From NCBI RefSeq assembly GCF_001939065.1, contig NZ_MPSZ01000003.1, positions 163,703 through 227,702 of the forward strand: 64,000 bases of DNA, given 5' to 3'. The notes below the pieces were generated by a model, which did not search any database, was not told where the DNA came from, and saw nothing but the letters and a program-made list of their open reading frames with translations. Both the position numbers and the translations under genes were made by a program. This document shows, in pieces, positions 8,296 through 17,409 of this stretch; position 1 is the stretch's first letter; every line of letters begins with the position of its first letter. Source of the DNA: Exiguobacterium indicum HHS 31. GTDB lineage: Bacteria; Bacillota; Bacilli; Exiguobacteriales; Exiguobacteriaceae.

Positions 8296-9483
8296 ATGAA
8301 ACATTTCGCTCCATCCATCGCCATTGATCGGCTTCCTGCTCCCGTCTTCGCTGAACTTGCGAACCGAATCGGTGCTGTAAAAGCTGCCGGACATGATGTC
8401 ATCACACTTGGTCAAGGAACACCCGACCAAACGACGCCTGTACATATTCTCGATGCCTTAAAACAAGCTATCGACGAGCCAACGAACCTTCAATATCCAC
8501 CATTTCGTGGACATGATTTTCTAAAACAAGCTGTCGCAAACTTTTACGCGACTGAATTCGGTGTCACGATCGATCCGGCAACGGAAGTCGCGATTCTCCT
8601 CGGCAGTAAAGCCGGAATCGTCGCCTTACCGCAGACGATCGTCAACCCTGGAGAAGGTGTCATCGTCCCGGATCCAGGATACCCGGATTACCTGTCTGGT
8701 GCAGCACTTGCTGGCGCTTACCCGATTACGCTTCCGTTGCTCGAGAAAAATGATTTCTTGCCGGATTATGACTTACTTGATACGACGGACGTTGAGCGTG
8801 CCCGGATGTTGTTCCTCAACTACCCGAGTAATCCGACGGGTGCGACCGCGACGGCAGAAGCCTTCGAACAGACAGTCGCTTTCGCCGATGCCCATGATAT
8901 CTGTGTCGTTCATGACTTAGCATACGGCGGTATCAGTTTCGATGGTCCGACGCGAAGCTTCCTGCAGACGGAAGGGGCGAAAGACGTCGGAATCGAGCTA
9001 TTCTCACTCTCGAAACGCTTCAACATGTCCGGCTTCCGGATTGCCTTTGCGATTGGTAATCCGTCCGTCATCTCAAGCATCGAAACGTACCAAGAACATC
9101 TCTACGTCAGTGCCTTCACACCGATTCAGCATGCGGCGACCGTCGCCCTCACGAGTGACCAGACTTGTGTCCGCGAGTTAAGTCGCTTGTATGAAACACG
9201 ACGCGATGCGTTGTTCGCAAAACTCGATGCGATCGGTTGGAGTGGACCACGACCGGGCGGTTCCTTCTTCGTCTGGCTTCCTGTTCCGGAAGGTTATACG
9301 TCCCAAAGCTTCACGGATCACCTGCTTGACGAAGCACATGTCGCTGTGACCCCTGGATCCTTCTTCGGCGAATACGGTGAAGGCTACGTCCGGATCAGCT
9401 TGATTGCTGACGTTGAACGTCTAGAAGAAGCCGTCGATCGAATCGGAACGCTCAACCTGTTCCGGACACCTGTTGCGGAATAA
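8296..9483 (+). CDS. mtnE: PLP-dependent class I/II aminotransferase, MtnE-like
   Basis: 395 residues, fold-type I aminotransferase. HDVITLGQGTPDQTTP near residue 34 is typical of the methionine-salvage aminotransferase group. NYPSNPTG (~177) and the Schiff-base lysine in SLSKRFNMSGFRIA (~240) are present. Such enzymes convert 4-methylthio-2-oxobutanoate to methionine. Placement immediately before a SAM riboswitch and the methionine importer supports a sulfur amino-acid role, but other salvage genes are absent nearby, so another class I substrate is possible. AGGAGG lies 10 bases before ATG 8296. The gene diverges from the glucosidase gene. Confidence 0.78.
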   Translation: MKHFAPSIAIDRLPAPVFAELANRIGAVKAAGHDVITLGQGTPDQTTPVHILDALKQAIDEPTNLQYPPFRGHDFLKQAVANFYATEFGVTIDPATEVAILLGSKAGIVALPQTIVNPGEGVIVPDPGYPDYLSGAALAGAYPITLPLLEKNDFLPDYDLLDTTDVERARMLFLNYPSNPTGATATAEAFEQTVAFADAHDICVVHDLAYGGISFDGPTRSFLQTEGAKDVGIELFSLSKRFNMSGFRIAFAIGNPSVISSIETYQEHLYVSAFTPIQHAATVALTSDQTCVRELSRLYETRRDALFAKLDAIGWSGPRPGGSFFVWLPVPEGYTSQSFTDHLLDEAHVAVTPGSFFGEYGEGYVRISLIADVERLEEAVDRIGTLNLFRTPVAE

Positions 9484-9497
9484 TTCTGAAAAAACAT

Positions 9498-9527
9498 TTG
9501 ACAGATGGGAATCATTTCCGTTAAAGT
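9498..9527 (+). promoter_or_regulatory. Promoter of the metNIQ leader
   Basis: TTGACA (9498-9503) and TAAAGT (9522-9527) with an 18-base spacer, about 20 bases before the SAM aptamer. Confidence 0.6.
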
Positions 9528-9546
9528 AAATCCCAACAGCATAACT

Positions 9547-9650
9547 ACTTATCGAGAGCGACCGAGGGATTAGGCCCAACGACGTCCGGCAACCACCTGT
9601 AAGGAACGGTGCCACATCCTACAGAATGATTTTCATTCTGAGAGATAAGT
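9547..9650 (+). ncRNA. SAM-I (S-box) riboswitch aptamer
   Basis: The P1 strands ACTTATC (9547-9553) and GATAAGT (9644-9650) enclose the S-box conserved segments GAGCGACCGAGGGATTAGGC, GACGTCCGGCAACC and GGTGCCA. When SAM is bound the P1 helix forms and the following terminator folds, lowering metNIQ expression when methionine supply is adequate. Confidence 0.95.
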
Positions 9651-9669
9651 TACGAAATCTTACACTTTC

Positions 9670-9717
9670 GTCGCTTTTTTCTGGTTGCTCCGCTACTAGG
9701 AAAAAGCGACTTTTTTT
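9670..9717 (+). terminator. Riboswitch-controlled intrinsic terminator
   Basis: GTCGCTTTTTTC pairs with GAAAAAGCGAC (3' arm ending at 9710), followed by seven T. It lies between the SAM aptamer and metN, the expression platform of a transcriptional OFF switch. Confidence 0.9.
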
Positions 9718-9735
9718 GTATGAGGAGATGAGCGG

Positions 9736-10749
9736 ATGATTGAATTCAAACACATTACAAAACGGTTCGTCCGAGACCGGACCCCGATTTTTGCCTTACG
9801 GGATGTCGATTTGACGATTCAAAAAGGAGAAATCTTCGGAATCATTGGAGAGTCTGGTGCCGGTAAAAGTACGTTGCTTCGCCTAATCAACGGGCTCGAG
9901 CATCCGACACAAGGAACCGTCAAGGTCGACGGTGTCTCGCTCGGCGGGATGTCAAAAGCAGATTTGCGTCAACTTCGCTTGCGGACAGGAATGATCTTTC
10001 AGCATTTCCAATTGATCCAGTCGCGCAACGTCGCGGATAACATCGCTTTTGCGCTCAAGGCCGCTGGCGTCAAACGAGCAGATTTCCCGGAGCGGATTCG
10101 CGAACTCGTCTCGCTCGTCGGACTTGAAGGATTTGAGACGAACTTCCCGAGTCAATTAAGCGGTGGGCAGAAACAGCGCGTCGGGATTGCCCGGGCACTC
10201 GCAAACAATCCGACCGTCTTGTTATGTGATGAAGCGACATCCGCTCTTGACCCCGTTACGACACTACAGATCCTTGAACTGCTGAAGGATTTGAATGAAC
10301 GACTCGGGTTGACGATCGTCCTCATCACGCATGAGATTGATGTCGTCAAACAGATTTGCCATCGTGTCGCGGTCATGTCACAAGGTGAAGTCGTTGAAGT
10401 CGCCTCAACCTATGACTTGTTCAGTCAAGCTAAGCATCCGGTGACGCAACATTATGTCGATACGGCACTACAAATCGAATTGCCGGAACGCATCTTACAG
10501 GCAACCCCAGGCAAGATCATCCGCTTGCAGTTCACGGGCGAGAAGACCGGTGAGAGTACGTTATCAGAAGCGATCCGCCGTTACGATATCTCAGTCAGTA
10601 TCTTGCACGGCAAGGTCGACTATATTCAAGACGTCGCCTTCGGTGTCCTCATTGTCAGCTTGACGGGATCATCCGATCAAATCGCTCCTGCCCTCGACTG
10701 GCTCGCGACGGAACTTCATGCACTCGAGGTGATTCAGGATGTGGCTTGA
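9736..10749 (+). CDS. metN: Methionine ABC importer ATP-binding protein
   Basis: 337 residues. Walker A GESGAGKST (~residues 38-46), Q-loop FQHFQL, signature LSGGQKQR (~141-148) and Walker B LLCDEATSALD are intact. The C-terminal ~90 residues form the NIL (ACT-like) domain typical of MetN, through which intracellular methionine trans-inhibits transport. It is first in an operon under the SAM riboswitch. GAGGAG precedes the ATG, and its end overlaps metI by 11 bases, indicating coupled translation. Confidence 0.96.
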   Translation: MIEFKHITKRFVRDRTPIFALRDVDLTIQKGEIFGIIGESGAGKSTLLRLINGLEHPTQGTVKVDGVSLGGMSKADLRQLRLRTGMIFQHFQLIQSRNVADNIAFALKAAGVKRADFPERIRELVSLVGLEGFETNFPSQLSGGQKQRVGIARALANNPTVLLCDEATSALDPVTTLQILELLKDLNERLGLTIVLITHEIDVVKQICHRVAVMSQGEVVEVASTYDLFSQAKHPVTQHYVDTALQIELPERILQATPGKIIRLQFTGEKTGESTLSEAIRRYDISVSILHGKVDYIQDVAFGVLIVSLTGSSDQIAPALDWLATELHALEVIQDVA

Positions 10750-11404
10750 TCGTATTCAAACGATGTTACCTGAACTCTTGAAGGCACTCGGCGAGACAGC
10801 ATGGATGGTCGGAATTTCACTTGCTTTCGCATTGGTCGTCGGGATTCCGCTCGGAATTCTCTTGTTCGTCACCGACCGCGGATTATTTTTTCAAAACCTT
10901 GCCGTCCGCCGTGTTCTTGACTTCGTCGTCAACATCGTCCGGTCGCTACCGTTCATTATCTTGTTGGTCGCCCTCATTCCGTTGACGAAGTTCTTACTCG
11001 ACAATACGATCGGTCCGACGGCAGCATCTGTCAGTCTCAGTGTCGCAGCGATTCCATTTCTCGCGCGACTCGTCGAAACATCACTCCGTGAAATTCCGCC
11101 TGGTCTAATCGAAGCAGCGGAAGCCTGTGGGGCGAAACCCTTGCGGATCATCGTCAGTGTCCTCTTACCGGAAGCACTCCCTGGCATCATTCAGGGCATC
11201 ACATTAACGACGATCAGCTTGATTGGCTTCTCAGCGATGGCTGGTATCGTCGGCGGCGGTGGTGTCGGTGACCTCGCGATCCGTTTCGGTTACTATCGCT
11301 ACGATAATCTCATCATGATCGTGACGATCGTCGTGCTCATCGTCATCGTTCAAAGTATTCAAGCACTTGGCAATCAACTGGCGCGAAAAACAGATAAACG
11401 CTAA
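10739..11404 (+). CDS. metI: Methionine ABC importer permease
   Basis: 221 residues with about five hydrophobic transmembrane segments. The EAA-loop coupling motif is visible as EAAEACGAKPLRIIVSVLLPEALPGI (split here: EAAEACGAKPLR then IIVSVLLPEA) near residues 122-147, and GGGGVGDLAIRFGYYRY is typical of MetI. It pairs with MetN at the membrane and receives substrate from MetQ. Start overlaps the metN end. Confidence 0.95.
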   Translation: MWLDRIQTMLPELLKALGETAWMVGISLAFALVVGIPLGILLFVTDRGLFFQNLAVRRVLDFVVNIVRSLPFIILLVALIPLTKFLLDNTIGPTAASVSLSVAAIPFLARLVETSLREIPPGLIEAAEACGAKPLRIIVSVLLPEALPGIIQGITLTTISLIGFSAMAGIVGGGGVGDLAIRFGYYRYDNLIMIVTIVVLIVIVQSIQALGNQLARKTDKR

Positions 11405-11431
11405 TCATACATGCAAAGGGAGAGTGGAATC

Positions 11432-12247
11432 ATGAAAAAACGATATGCCTTTTTAGCAACAGCCTTACTCGGTGCAGGAGTCCTCGCAGGATGTGGAGAC
11501 AGCAGCGCTGATGAAAAAAACAAGACGATCAAGATCGGGGCGACGAGCGGTCCGTATAGCGACATGGTCAAACAAGCGATTCAGCCACAACTCGAAAAGA
11601 AAGGCTATAAAGTCGAAATCGTCGAGTTCAGCGATTACATTCAACCGAACATCGCCCTCGGTAGCGGCAATATCGACGCCAACTTGTTCCAACACTCGAT
11701 CTATCTCAAGACGTTTTCTAAAGAAAAGAATCTCGACTTAAAAGGACTGATCACGGTTCCGACAGCACCGATGGGACTATACAGCAAGACAGCGAAGACA
11801 CTTGACGACGTCAAGACAGGTGCTGAAGTCGCGACGCCGAATGATCCGACGAACCAAGCACGGGCACTGAACTTGCTTGCGGAACAAGGCTGGATTGAAC
11901 TCAAGCCGGACGCTGATCCACTGACCGTTTCAGAAAAAGATATCGTCAAGAATCCGAAGAAACTCGTCATCAAACCACTTGAAGCGGCTCAACTGCCACG
12001 CGCTGTTGAAAGTGTCGACATCTCAGCCGTTCCAGGAAACTTCGCACTTGCTGCGAAATTCGACTTACTTGATGCGTTAGCACTTGAGACGATGGACGAA
12101 CAATACCGTAACCTCGTCGCTGTCCAAACGAAAGATGCGGACAAACAAGTCGCAAAAGACTTAAAAGCAGCCGTCGAATCGGACGCCTTCAATACAGTCA
12201 TCGAAAAATCATTCAAAGGCTTCAGCAAGCCTGAATGGGCAAACTGA
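11432..12247 (+). CDS. metQ: Methionine-binding lipoprotein
   Basis: 271 residues. A lipoprotein signal peptide ends in the lipobox LAGC (Cys ~22), so the protein is anchored on the outer face of the membrane. The NlpA/MetQ domain is recognised from IKIGATSGPYSDM, NIDANLFQHSIYLKTF and VPTAPMGLYSKT. It delivers methionine (possibly also D-methionine) to MetNI. ATG 11432 has GGGAGAG upstream; a start 21 bases earlier lacks a site and would spoil the signal peptide. Confidence 0.95.
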   Translation: MKKRYAFLATALLGAGVLAGCGDSSADEKNKTIKIGATSGPYSDMVKQAIQPQLEKKGYKVEIVEFSDYIQPNIALGSGNIDANLFQHSIYLKTFSKEKNLDLKGLITVPTAPMGLYSKTAKTLDDVKTGAEVATPNDPTNQARALNLLAEQGWIELKPDADPLTVSEKDIVKNPKKLVIKPLEAAQLPRAVESVDISAVPGNFALAAKFDLLDALALETMDEQYRNLVAVQTKDADKQVAKDLKAAVESDAFNTVIEKSFKGFSKPEWAN

Positions 12248-12251
12248 TGTA

Positions 12252-12303
12252 AAAAACGACCGGAATTCAAGGAGAGATCATCTCTTTGAATTCCGGTCGT
12301 TTG
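12252..12303. terminator. Terminator after metNIQ, shared with the convergent GNAT gene
   Basis: A very long stem: AACGACCGGAATTCAA...GAGAGA with TCTC...TTTGAATTCCGGTCGTT around a short loop, with A-run and T-run at the ends. Confidence 0.9.
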
Positions 12304-12306
12304 GTG

Positions 12307-12807
12307 TTAGAACCGATACCACATCAGTTCTTCATCATGATAGGTATCATCGATTTTCAGCGCCCGTGGTTCAATCGCGTATGATTCAAAACCAAGCGAC
12401 CGGTACAACGCTTTAGCAGCTTCGTTCGTCCGGACGACCGAGAGATGGACTTGCTCAATTAGAGGATGATGCTTTAATGTACGTAATGCCTCTTCTACGA
12501 GTTGTCGTCCGACCTGTTGTTTTCGGGCGCGTGGCGTGACGTACATCGCAAATACATTCGCTCGATGTCGCATCTTGAACGGCTCGGAGCAGACGATGGT
12601 GACGACACCGACGAGTTCATTTTCATGAAACGCACCAAACGTCATCGACTGTTCGCTTTCAAGACGAGTTGCGTACCGTTCGACGGATCGATCTTTTTCT
12701 GATTCATAATCAGAGCCAAATGCCTCAGGATGGTTTCGTAAGGCTTCTAATCGCAACGCTTTATAGAGTACTGCATCTTCTGGATTCAATCGACGGATTT
12801 CCAACAT
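12307..12807 (-). CDS. GNAT-family N-acetyltransferase
   Basis: 166 residues. GNAT fold with RRLNPEDAVLYKALRLEAL at the start, beta-strand ELVGVVTIV and the acetyl-CoA pyrophosphate loop seen as RARKQQVGRQLVEEAL, then RTNEAAKALYRSLGFE. Such enzymes transfer acetyl from acetyl-CoA to an amine; the acceptor is unknown. ATG 12807 is five bases after AGGAGG; a GTG six bases earlier is too close to that site. Confidence 0.88.
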   Translation of the reverse strand: MLEIRRLNPEDAVLYKALRLEALRNHPEAFGSDYESEKDRSVERYATRLESEQSMTFGAFHENELVGVVTIVCSEPFKMRHRANVFAMYVTPRARKQQVGRQLVEEALRTLKHHPLIEQVHLSVVRTNEAAKALYRSLGFESYAIEPRALKIDDTYHDEELMWYRF

Positions 12808-12846
12808 CCCCACCTCCTGCCTTTAGTGTAAAACACATCGCTTCAT

Positions 12847-12880
12847 GAAAAAGAGGACGACATCGTGAAATATCGTCCTC
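12847..12880 (-). terminator. Terminator after the CAP-domain gene
   Basis: On the minus strand GAGGACGA and TCGTCCTC form the stem, followed by TTTTT. Confidence 0.8.
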
Positions 12881-12892
12881 CATTTTTCTATT

Positions 12893-13771
12893 TTAAGGTG
12901 TTCGGAAATTAATCGTGAAGTATGGCGCGTTACTCCGGAAAGCCACACCGATGTCAGCTTGTTTGTACTCTTTTTTCAAAATATTTTCTCGGTGCCCTTT
13001 TGAATTCATTAAGCCCCAATGTGATGCAAAGACATTCGGATAGCCCATTGATAGATTTTCACCAGCATAGCTGAACCTGATGCCTTCACGCTTCATCCGG
13101 TCGAACGGATCACGCCCTTGCGGATCCGTATGTGCGAAGAAATTATTCTTCGCCATATTTTCGCTATGACCGCGTGTCACTGGCTTCAGTGCCGTATACG
13201 GAGCCAACGTATTTAACTTGTAGTCAGCCCGTTCCCAGTTCATCAATCGTAGCATCAGCTTCTCATCCGTCGTTCGTAACGCATTCGAAGCCGTACCATA
13301 GAAACCCTTTTTCTTCGCTTCGACGTCTTTCGGAATCGACAGTGTCGCTTTCACCTTATTCCCATCATGTTGGTCGAAGAAATAGGTGACGTAATTCCCC
13401 TTCTTCTCATAGACGGCTGCATGATCCAGGTTCAACATGTAGTTCGTGTTGCCTTTACGGTAGGATTTCACTGCGGTCCATCCTTTTTTCTTCAGCGATG
13501 ATTCCGTATCCTTGTTCAAGACTGCCCCTTGCGTTGTTATACCATTTTTAAATCGGTACTTTCCGTATTCCTTACCGTCCTTCGTCAACGATACGAATTC
13601 TTCGCTGGACGTCCGCCTGACTTCCCAGTCGTAACCTGGATATTCACTGCTATATCGATCAATCAGCTTGCCGCCACTTTTCGGATAATCGGCTTCTGCC
13701 TGTTCCATTGGAATGTTCTCGTAGCCGAAAAAAGCTACTGCTGCTACTCCGACGATCAACCATTTTTTCAT
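12893..13771 (-). CDS. Secreted CAP-domain (SCP/PR1) protein with CAP-associated N-terminal domain
   Basis: 292 residues. A short N-terminal hydrophobic signal is followed by a CAP-associated N-terminal domain (about residues 40-150, DRYSSEYPGYDWEVRR...). The C-terminal ~125 residues are a CAP domain: RLMNWERADYKLNTLAPY, GHSENMAKNNFFAHTDPQG, GENLSMGYPNV and GHRENILKKEYKQADIGVAF keep the His and Glu residues of the CAP cavity. Bacillus relatives (YlbC, YkwD) are secreted; the biochemical activity is not established. It is a single gene with its own terminator. The upstream region carries a cre-like palindrome. Confidence 0.87.
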   Translation of the reverse strand: MKKWLIVGVAAVAFFGYENIPMEQAEADYPKSGGKLIDRYSSEYPGYDWEVRRTSSEEFVSLTKDGKEYGKYRFKNGITTQGAVLNKDTESSLKKKGWTAVKSYRKGNTNYMLNLDHAAVYEKKGNYVTYFFDQHDGNKVKATLSIPKDVEAKKKGFYGTASNALRTTDEKLMLRLMNWERADYKLNTLAPYTALKPVTRGHSENMAKNNFFAHTDPQGRDPFDRMKREGIRFSYAGENLSMGYPNVFASHWGLMNSKGHRENILKKEYKQADIGVAFRSNAPYFTINFRTP

Positions 13772-14119
13772 ATCTTCGTTTCGCCTCCTTTAATCATTAC
13801 CTTTATTTTAAAAGAAAATGATTCTTTCGAACAGTCATTGGCTCTTAATTGTCTAAATCACATTTTCCGTTCACAAATTAGACACGTTTTATGAGAACGT
13901 TCTCATATTATTAAAATGCTTTCGTTAAGAGGATTCTTAAAAGTATTTAGTACATATACTAAACCATCTTTCCCTTTTCTTAAAATGTGTGAACATTCTT
14001 TTATTTCATCATTCGAGATTTTTGATTGCTCTCGGAATTCTTACTCGGTATCATTAGAATTCGTAAGCCAAACTTTCAATGCTTTTCCAAATAACATAAT
14101 GATATGAAGGAGTTGACCT
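13772..14119. other. Intergenic region with cre-like palindrome
   Basis: A 348-base AT-rich gap between divergent genes. Its one clear feature is the 16-bp palindrome at 13891-13906. An ORF of 63 codons inside it (13916 on the plus strand) has no ribosome site and no recognisable protein character, so it is not called. Confidence 0.6.
13891..13906. promoter_or_regulatory. Perfect palindrome matching a CcpA cre site
   Basis: ATGAGAACGTTCTCAT is perfectly palindromic, and the inner TGAGAACGTTCTCA fits the cre consensus TGWNANCGNTNWCA at every fixed position. It lies between the CAP gene and a small membrane-protein gene. Control by CcpA or another LacI-family protein is inferred. Confidence 0.5.
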
Positions 14120-14476
14120 ATGGTTTTACTGTATTTCATTTATGAATCCATTGCTTTTTTACCGATTCAACAATACTTATTTTCCGGCTGGATGATTCTT
14201 GTCGCGTTGACCGTATCGTTTAGCTTGGCTAATGCACATGAAGATGTTCGACTCAATCAACGGCTCGGTTTCGAGTTGCTTGTTCCTGGATCAGGTATGC
14301 TACTTTCTAAGAAATTCATTCCTGGTCTTGCTATCATCCTGTTCTTAATCTTGATCCACTTCACTTATATGTTCCGCGTCATTCCTCTACCGATTGCTTT
14401 AATTTCGACGCTCTCGATCAGCACCCTCTCACTTCTTTCGCTTTTAATTCCAGCACGCAAAAAAGCGGACCGCTAA
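14120..14476 (+). CDS. Small integral membrane protein of unknown function
   Basis: 118 residues with three to four hydrophobic helices (residues ~18-38, ~50-65, 67-85, 88-112), a polar NAHEDVRLNQRLG linker and a basic end ARKKADR. AAGGAG lies 7 bases before the ATG. No family is recognised. A hairpin directly overlaps and follows its stop codon. Confidence 0.75.
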   Translation: MVLLYFIYESIAFLPIQQYLFSGWMILVALTVSFSLANAHEDVRLNQRLGFELLVPGSGMLLSKKFIPGLAIILFLILIHFTYMFRVIPLPIALISTLSISTLSLLSLLIPARKKADR

Positions 14477-14485
14477 GTCCGCTTT
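14458..14485. terminator. Terminator hairpin at the end of the membrane-protein gene
   Basis: AAAGCGGAC and GTCCGCTTT around a 6-base loop. The A-run at 14458-14464 would act as the T-run for minus-strand transcripts. Confidence 0.65.
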
Positions 14486-14526
14486 CAAAAAAACAACGGA
14501 CCTTCTTCGTCAAAAAGGTCCGTTGT
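14486..14526 (-). terminator. Terminator of the secreted nuclease gene
   Basis: On the minus strand ACAACGGACC and GGTCCGTTGT form the stem, followed by seven T. Confidence 0.8.
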
Positions 14527-14571
14527 CATATTATTGATAGTTTTTCGTTTCTTGTAATTTATAGCCGTTCG

Positions 14572-17280
14572 CTAATTCAAGCCACAGCGTTTTACCTTTT
14601 TCGTTTTCACTTGGATGGTTGGATTGTCTTGTGATACACGAAGAGCGAGAAGATCTCCTTGCTGATCGGCATGTGTTTCTCCGACCTTCTCCCATTTCGA
14701 ACCTACTTGACGTTCAATGAAGATATGTTTTCCTTTTTGAACAGCACGCCAGTTTCCGACTTCTGCTGTTCCTTTGACCGGTACGGCCGTCTCTGCACCT
14801 TGAATCGAGATAATCGCTGGGTCGTGATCACTCGCGCTACCGTCTGCTTCCATATACTCTGAGTTGATGTTGACGATATCCGACGACGTATACGACTTCA
14901 AGTTGTTCGAGATTAAGATATGGTCGAGCACTTGAGCGTTTCCGTTATAGACATACGAGTACCGCTCTGATTCCGGCAGATCGTCAACTGTGTTCCACAA
15001 GTTATCGCCTTTTAAGATATCAAGCGTCTTCGAGAACTGGAAGTCGTTTAAGTCACCGAGTACGACGACGTTCGAGCCTTTGACTTCCGTCTTCAATTCA
15101 GAGACAAAATCTTGGACGATATTCGCAATCGCATGACGCTGGACTTCACTTTTACGCACGACCGGTTGGTTCTTACCGAAGTCAGCTCCGTCGCCACCTT
15201 TTGAGTTAAAGTGGTTGACGATGACATGGTACGAATCACCATTGAAGAGGAATTCAGCGACGAGCGGTTTCCGTGAACTCGCGAAGTTCGGATCCGTCGG
15301 TTGGATACGACCCGGGTTTTTCGTTAACTTACCATTTTCCACCGTAACGGCTTCCGTCGCGCCACCTTTTTCACCTGGTGCGAGCGATACACGTGCTGGA
15401 TTGTAGAGGAATCCGACACGAATGTTTCCGCCTGGCTGTCCACCGTCTTTCTTATCTTCTGGTGCGATGTCCGTATAGGCATAGCGGACACCTGTTTTTG
15501 CTTCGATTGCTGCAATCAATGTCTCGAATGATTTTGATGCGTCGACTGTTCCGCTATCCGTCGCACCATCATTATCCTGCATCTCTGTCAAACCGACGAT
15601 ATCCGGCGTCTTCAGGAATGTCGCGATGCCTTCTGAGACACGATCGACTTTTCCAGCGTCTGCCGTTGAGGCGAAATTCTCGACGTTGTACGAAGCAACC
15701 GTCAAGCGTGATTCCCCCGTCTTGATGTTCGTCGGTTGACGCTCCACTTCGCTCGTGACGAGTTTCGGAAGGTCCGCTGCTTTGGCGAGTACTTTATAAG
15801 CCGAATAGTTATAGCTCATGACGCCTTCGATTGTTCCATCGAATGTATCACCAGCTTTCGCACGGTACGACGAGCTGCCCATCTCGACAAATAGACGTTC
15901 TGGGTTGACATTATCCTTCGTCAGGATTGGTGTGCCACGTTTTGTGTAGACCTTGTTTGCGTCTGTTTGTGTCCGAACTGGGATTGTTCGGTTTGCTTGC
16001 GGCCCTGTGACGATTGCGTTCGGTAAAGCGACACGCATACCTTCTAAGCTTTCGTATAAGTCAATCGCATCTTCTTCTGGATCAAACTGGGCGAAGGAAT
16101 CATTGTCGACGACTTGCGTCGGAATCAAGACCCCTTTATCACCAAGAACGATACTTGCTGGTAAGCCTTCATTAAGCGCACCCTTCACGAGATTGACCGT
16201 ACTGATTTCCGTGACAGCAAGGTCTGTATCTGCTTTATCGCTGTATCCGCCAAGTAACCACTCTTTGACATATCCTGTCGTCGCGATCTGTTGTCCAATA
16301 GCAGCACCATGGTTTTTCGCATAGACGAGAATCCCTTCTGATGTCCGGCTGTCGTTATCTGGATTTGGATCCTGCATGTAGAAGTTGTTCGCATCGACGA
16401 CGTACGTGACGACACCTGTCGTCCGGACGAGCTGGTCGGCATATGGTGATGTATGCGCAATACCTTGGATGTTGCTGATTTTCGTGATTTGTGGTGCGAT
16501 ATAGTACTTGAATGTCGAAACCGCTGACGTTTTACCGTCCTTGACGGCAACTGCTTGAATCGTCACTTCATCGTTGATCGTAATCGGTGACGTGTACACC
16601 GGACTGTCGACAGTCGGTGTCGTGCCATCGACCGTATAATGGATTGTTCCTTCACCTGACAATGTCACTTGATCTCCACGTTCGACTTCACCGACCGGAG
16701 AAGCTGTAGGTGCTGCAAGAACGTCGCCCGCTTCTGTCTGATGACTGCCGAGATTCGTCAGTGTATCAACCGGGAAGCTCGTCCACTGTGATGGTTCGTA
16801 CGTTTTAGCACCTGATGTGACGCTAGATTTCCGGACAAGTGTCGTATCTTTTGCGAAATCCGTCGATGAACCGAGTGGTCCGATGATATCAAGAACGACA
16901 TCACCCTTTTTCAATGCGATCGGATCATTCCCGTTGAAGTTCAATGATCCCGTCGTCAATTGTGCTTTTGCTTTGATATCTGCATTCGCACTCGAGTTCG
17001 CGATGACGAACGTCTTCCCTGGATCCACTTTCCCCGATAGTGTGATTTTCGCTTCTGACGGTCCACCGTTCGTATATTGAACGAGTGTATAGTCTGCTAA
17101 ATCAATGATTTGCCCCGACCCATTGTATAGCTCGATTGCCTTATTATTACTTGTTCCTTCTATGTATTCAGACAAGATGACGCCTTCGCCTTCTGCCCCG
17201 ACAAGACCCGCTTGTGGAAGGATTCCTGCTGTTAATACTCCGGCCAATGCCCACTTTCCAAACGTACTGCCGTATTTCAT
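14572..17280 (-). CDS. Large secreted endonuclease/exonuclease/phosphatase-family nuclease with lamin-tail domain; C-terminus frameshifted
   Basis: 902 residues as read. A signal peptide (1-~28) is followed by a lamin-tail domain (~30-165; SNNKAIELYNGSG, IDLADYTLVQYTNGG), a chitobiase-C-like beta unit (~190-260; YTVDGTTPTVDSPVYTSPI), an OB-fold region (~265-520) and an EEP catalytic domain (~535-815) with SYNVENFA, GLTEMQDNDGA, VVLGDLNDF and DHDPAI. This architecture is that of extracellular nucleases. ATG 17280 follows AGGGGGT. The reading ends KKVKRCGLN then TAG. One base restored near 14592-14600 would instead continue in the other frame as EKGKTLWLELANGYKLQETK to a TAA at 14531, right before the terminator, so a one-base deletion (real or sequencing) is likely. 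Confidence 0.88.
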   Translation of the reverse strand: MKYGSTFGKWALAGVLTAGILPQAGLVGAEGEGVILSEYIEGTSNNKAIELYNGSGQIIDLADYTLVQYTNGGPSEAKITLSGKVDPGKTFVIANSSANADIKAKAQLTTGSLNFNGNDPIALKKGDVVLDIIGPLGSSTDFAKDTTLVRKSSVTSGAKTYEPSQWTSFPVDTLTNLGSHQTEAGDVLAAPTASPVGEVERGDQVTLSGEGTIHYTVDGTTPTVDSPVYTSPITINDEVTIQAVAVKDGKTSAVSTFKYYIAPQITKISNIQGIAHTSPYADQLVRTTGVVTYVVDANNFYMQDPNPDNDSRTSEGILVYAKNHGAAIGQQIATTGYVKEWLLGGYSDKADTDLAVTEISTVNLVKGALNEGLPASIVLGDKGVLIPTQVVDNDSFAQFDPEEDAIDLYESLEGMRVALPNAIVTGPQANRTIPVRTQTDANKVYTKRGTPILTKDNVNPERLFVEMGSSSYRAKAGDTFDGTIEGVMSYNYSAYKVLAKAADLPKLVTSEVERQPTNIKTGESRLTVASYNVENFASTADAGKVDRVSEGIATFLKTPDIVGLTEMQDNDGATDSGTVDASKSFETLIAAIEAKTGVRYAYTDIAPEDKKDGGQPGGNIRVGFLYNPARVSLAPGEKGGATEAVTVENGKLTKNPGRIQPTDPNFASSRKPLVAEFLFNGDSYHVIVNHFNSKGGDGADFGKNQPVVRKSEVQRHAIANIVQDFVSELKTEVKGSNVVVLGDLNDFQFSKTLDILKGDNLWNTVDDLPESERYSYVYNGNAQVLDHILISNNLKSYTSSDIVNINSEYMEADGSASDHDPAIISIQGAETAVPVKGTAEVGNWRAVQKGKHIFIERQVGSKWEKVGETHADQQGDLLALRVSQDNPTIQVKTKKVKRCGLN

Positions 17281-17409
17281 GATGAGACCCCCTATTGAAT
17301 TTTCTGACACTTCTTCATAATATCAGATTATATTCTCAATAGTGTATATTTTTCGTAAAAAAAGATACCATCCTTCGTAAATGAAAGAAATGGTATCGCT
17401 TACAACTTT

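Noticed and set aside
13916..14107. 63-codon plus-strand ORF in the gap before the small membrane protein
   Set aside because: No ribosome site, rich in F, S and rare combinations, no recognisable pattern.
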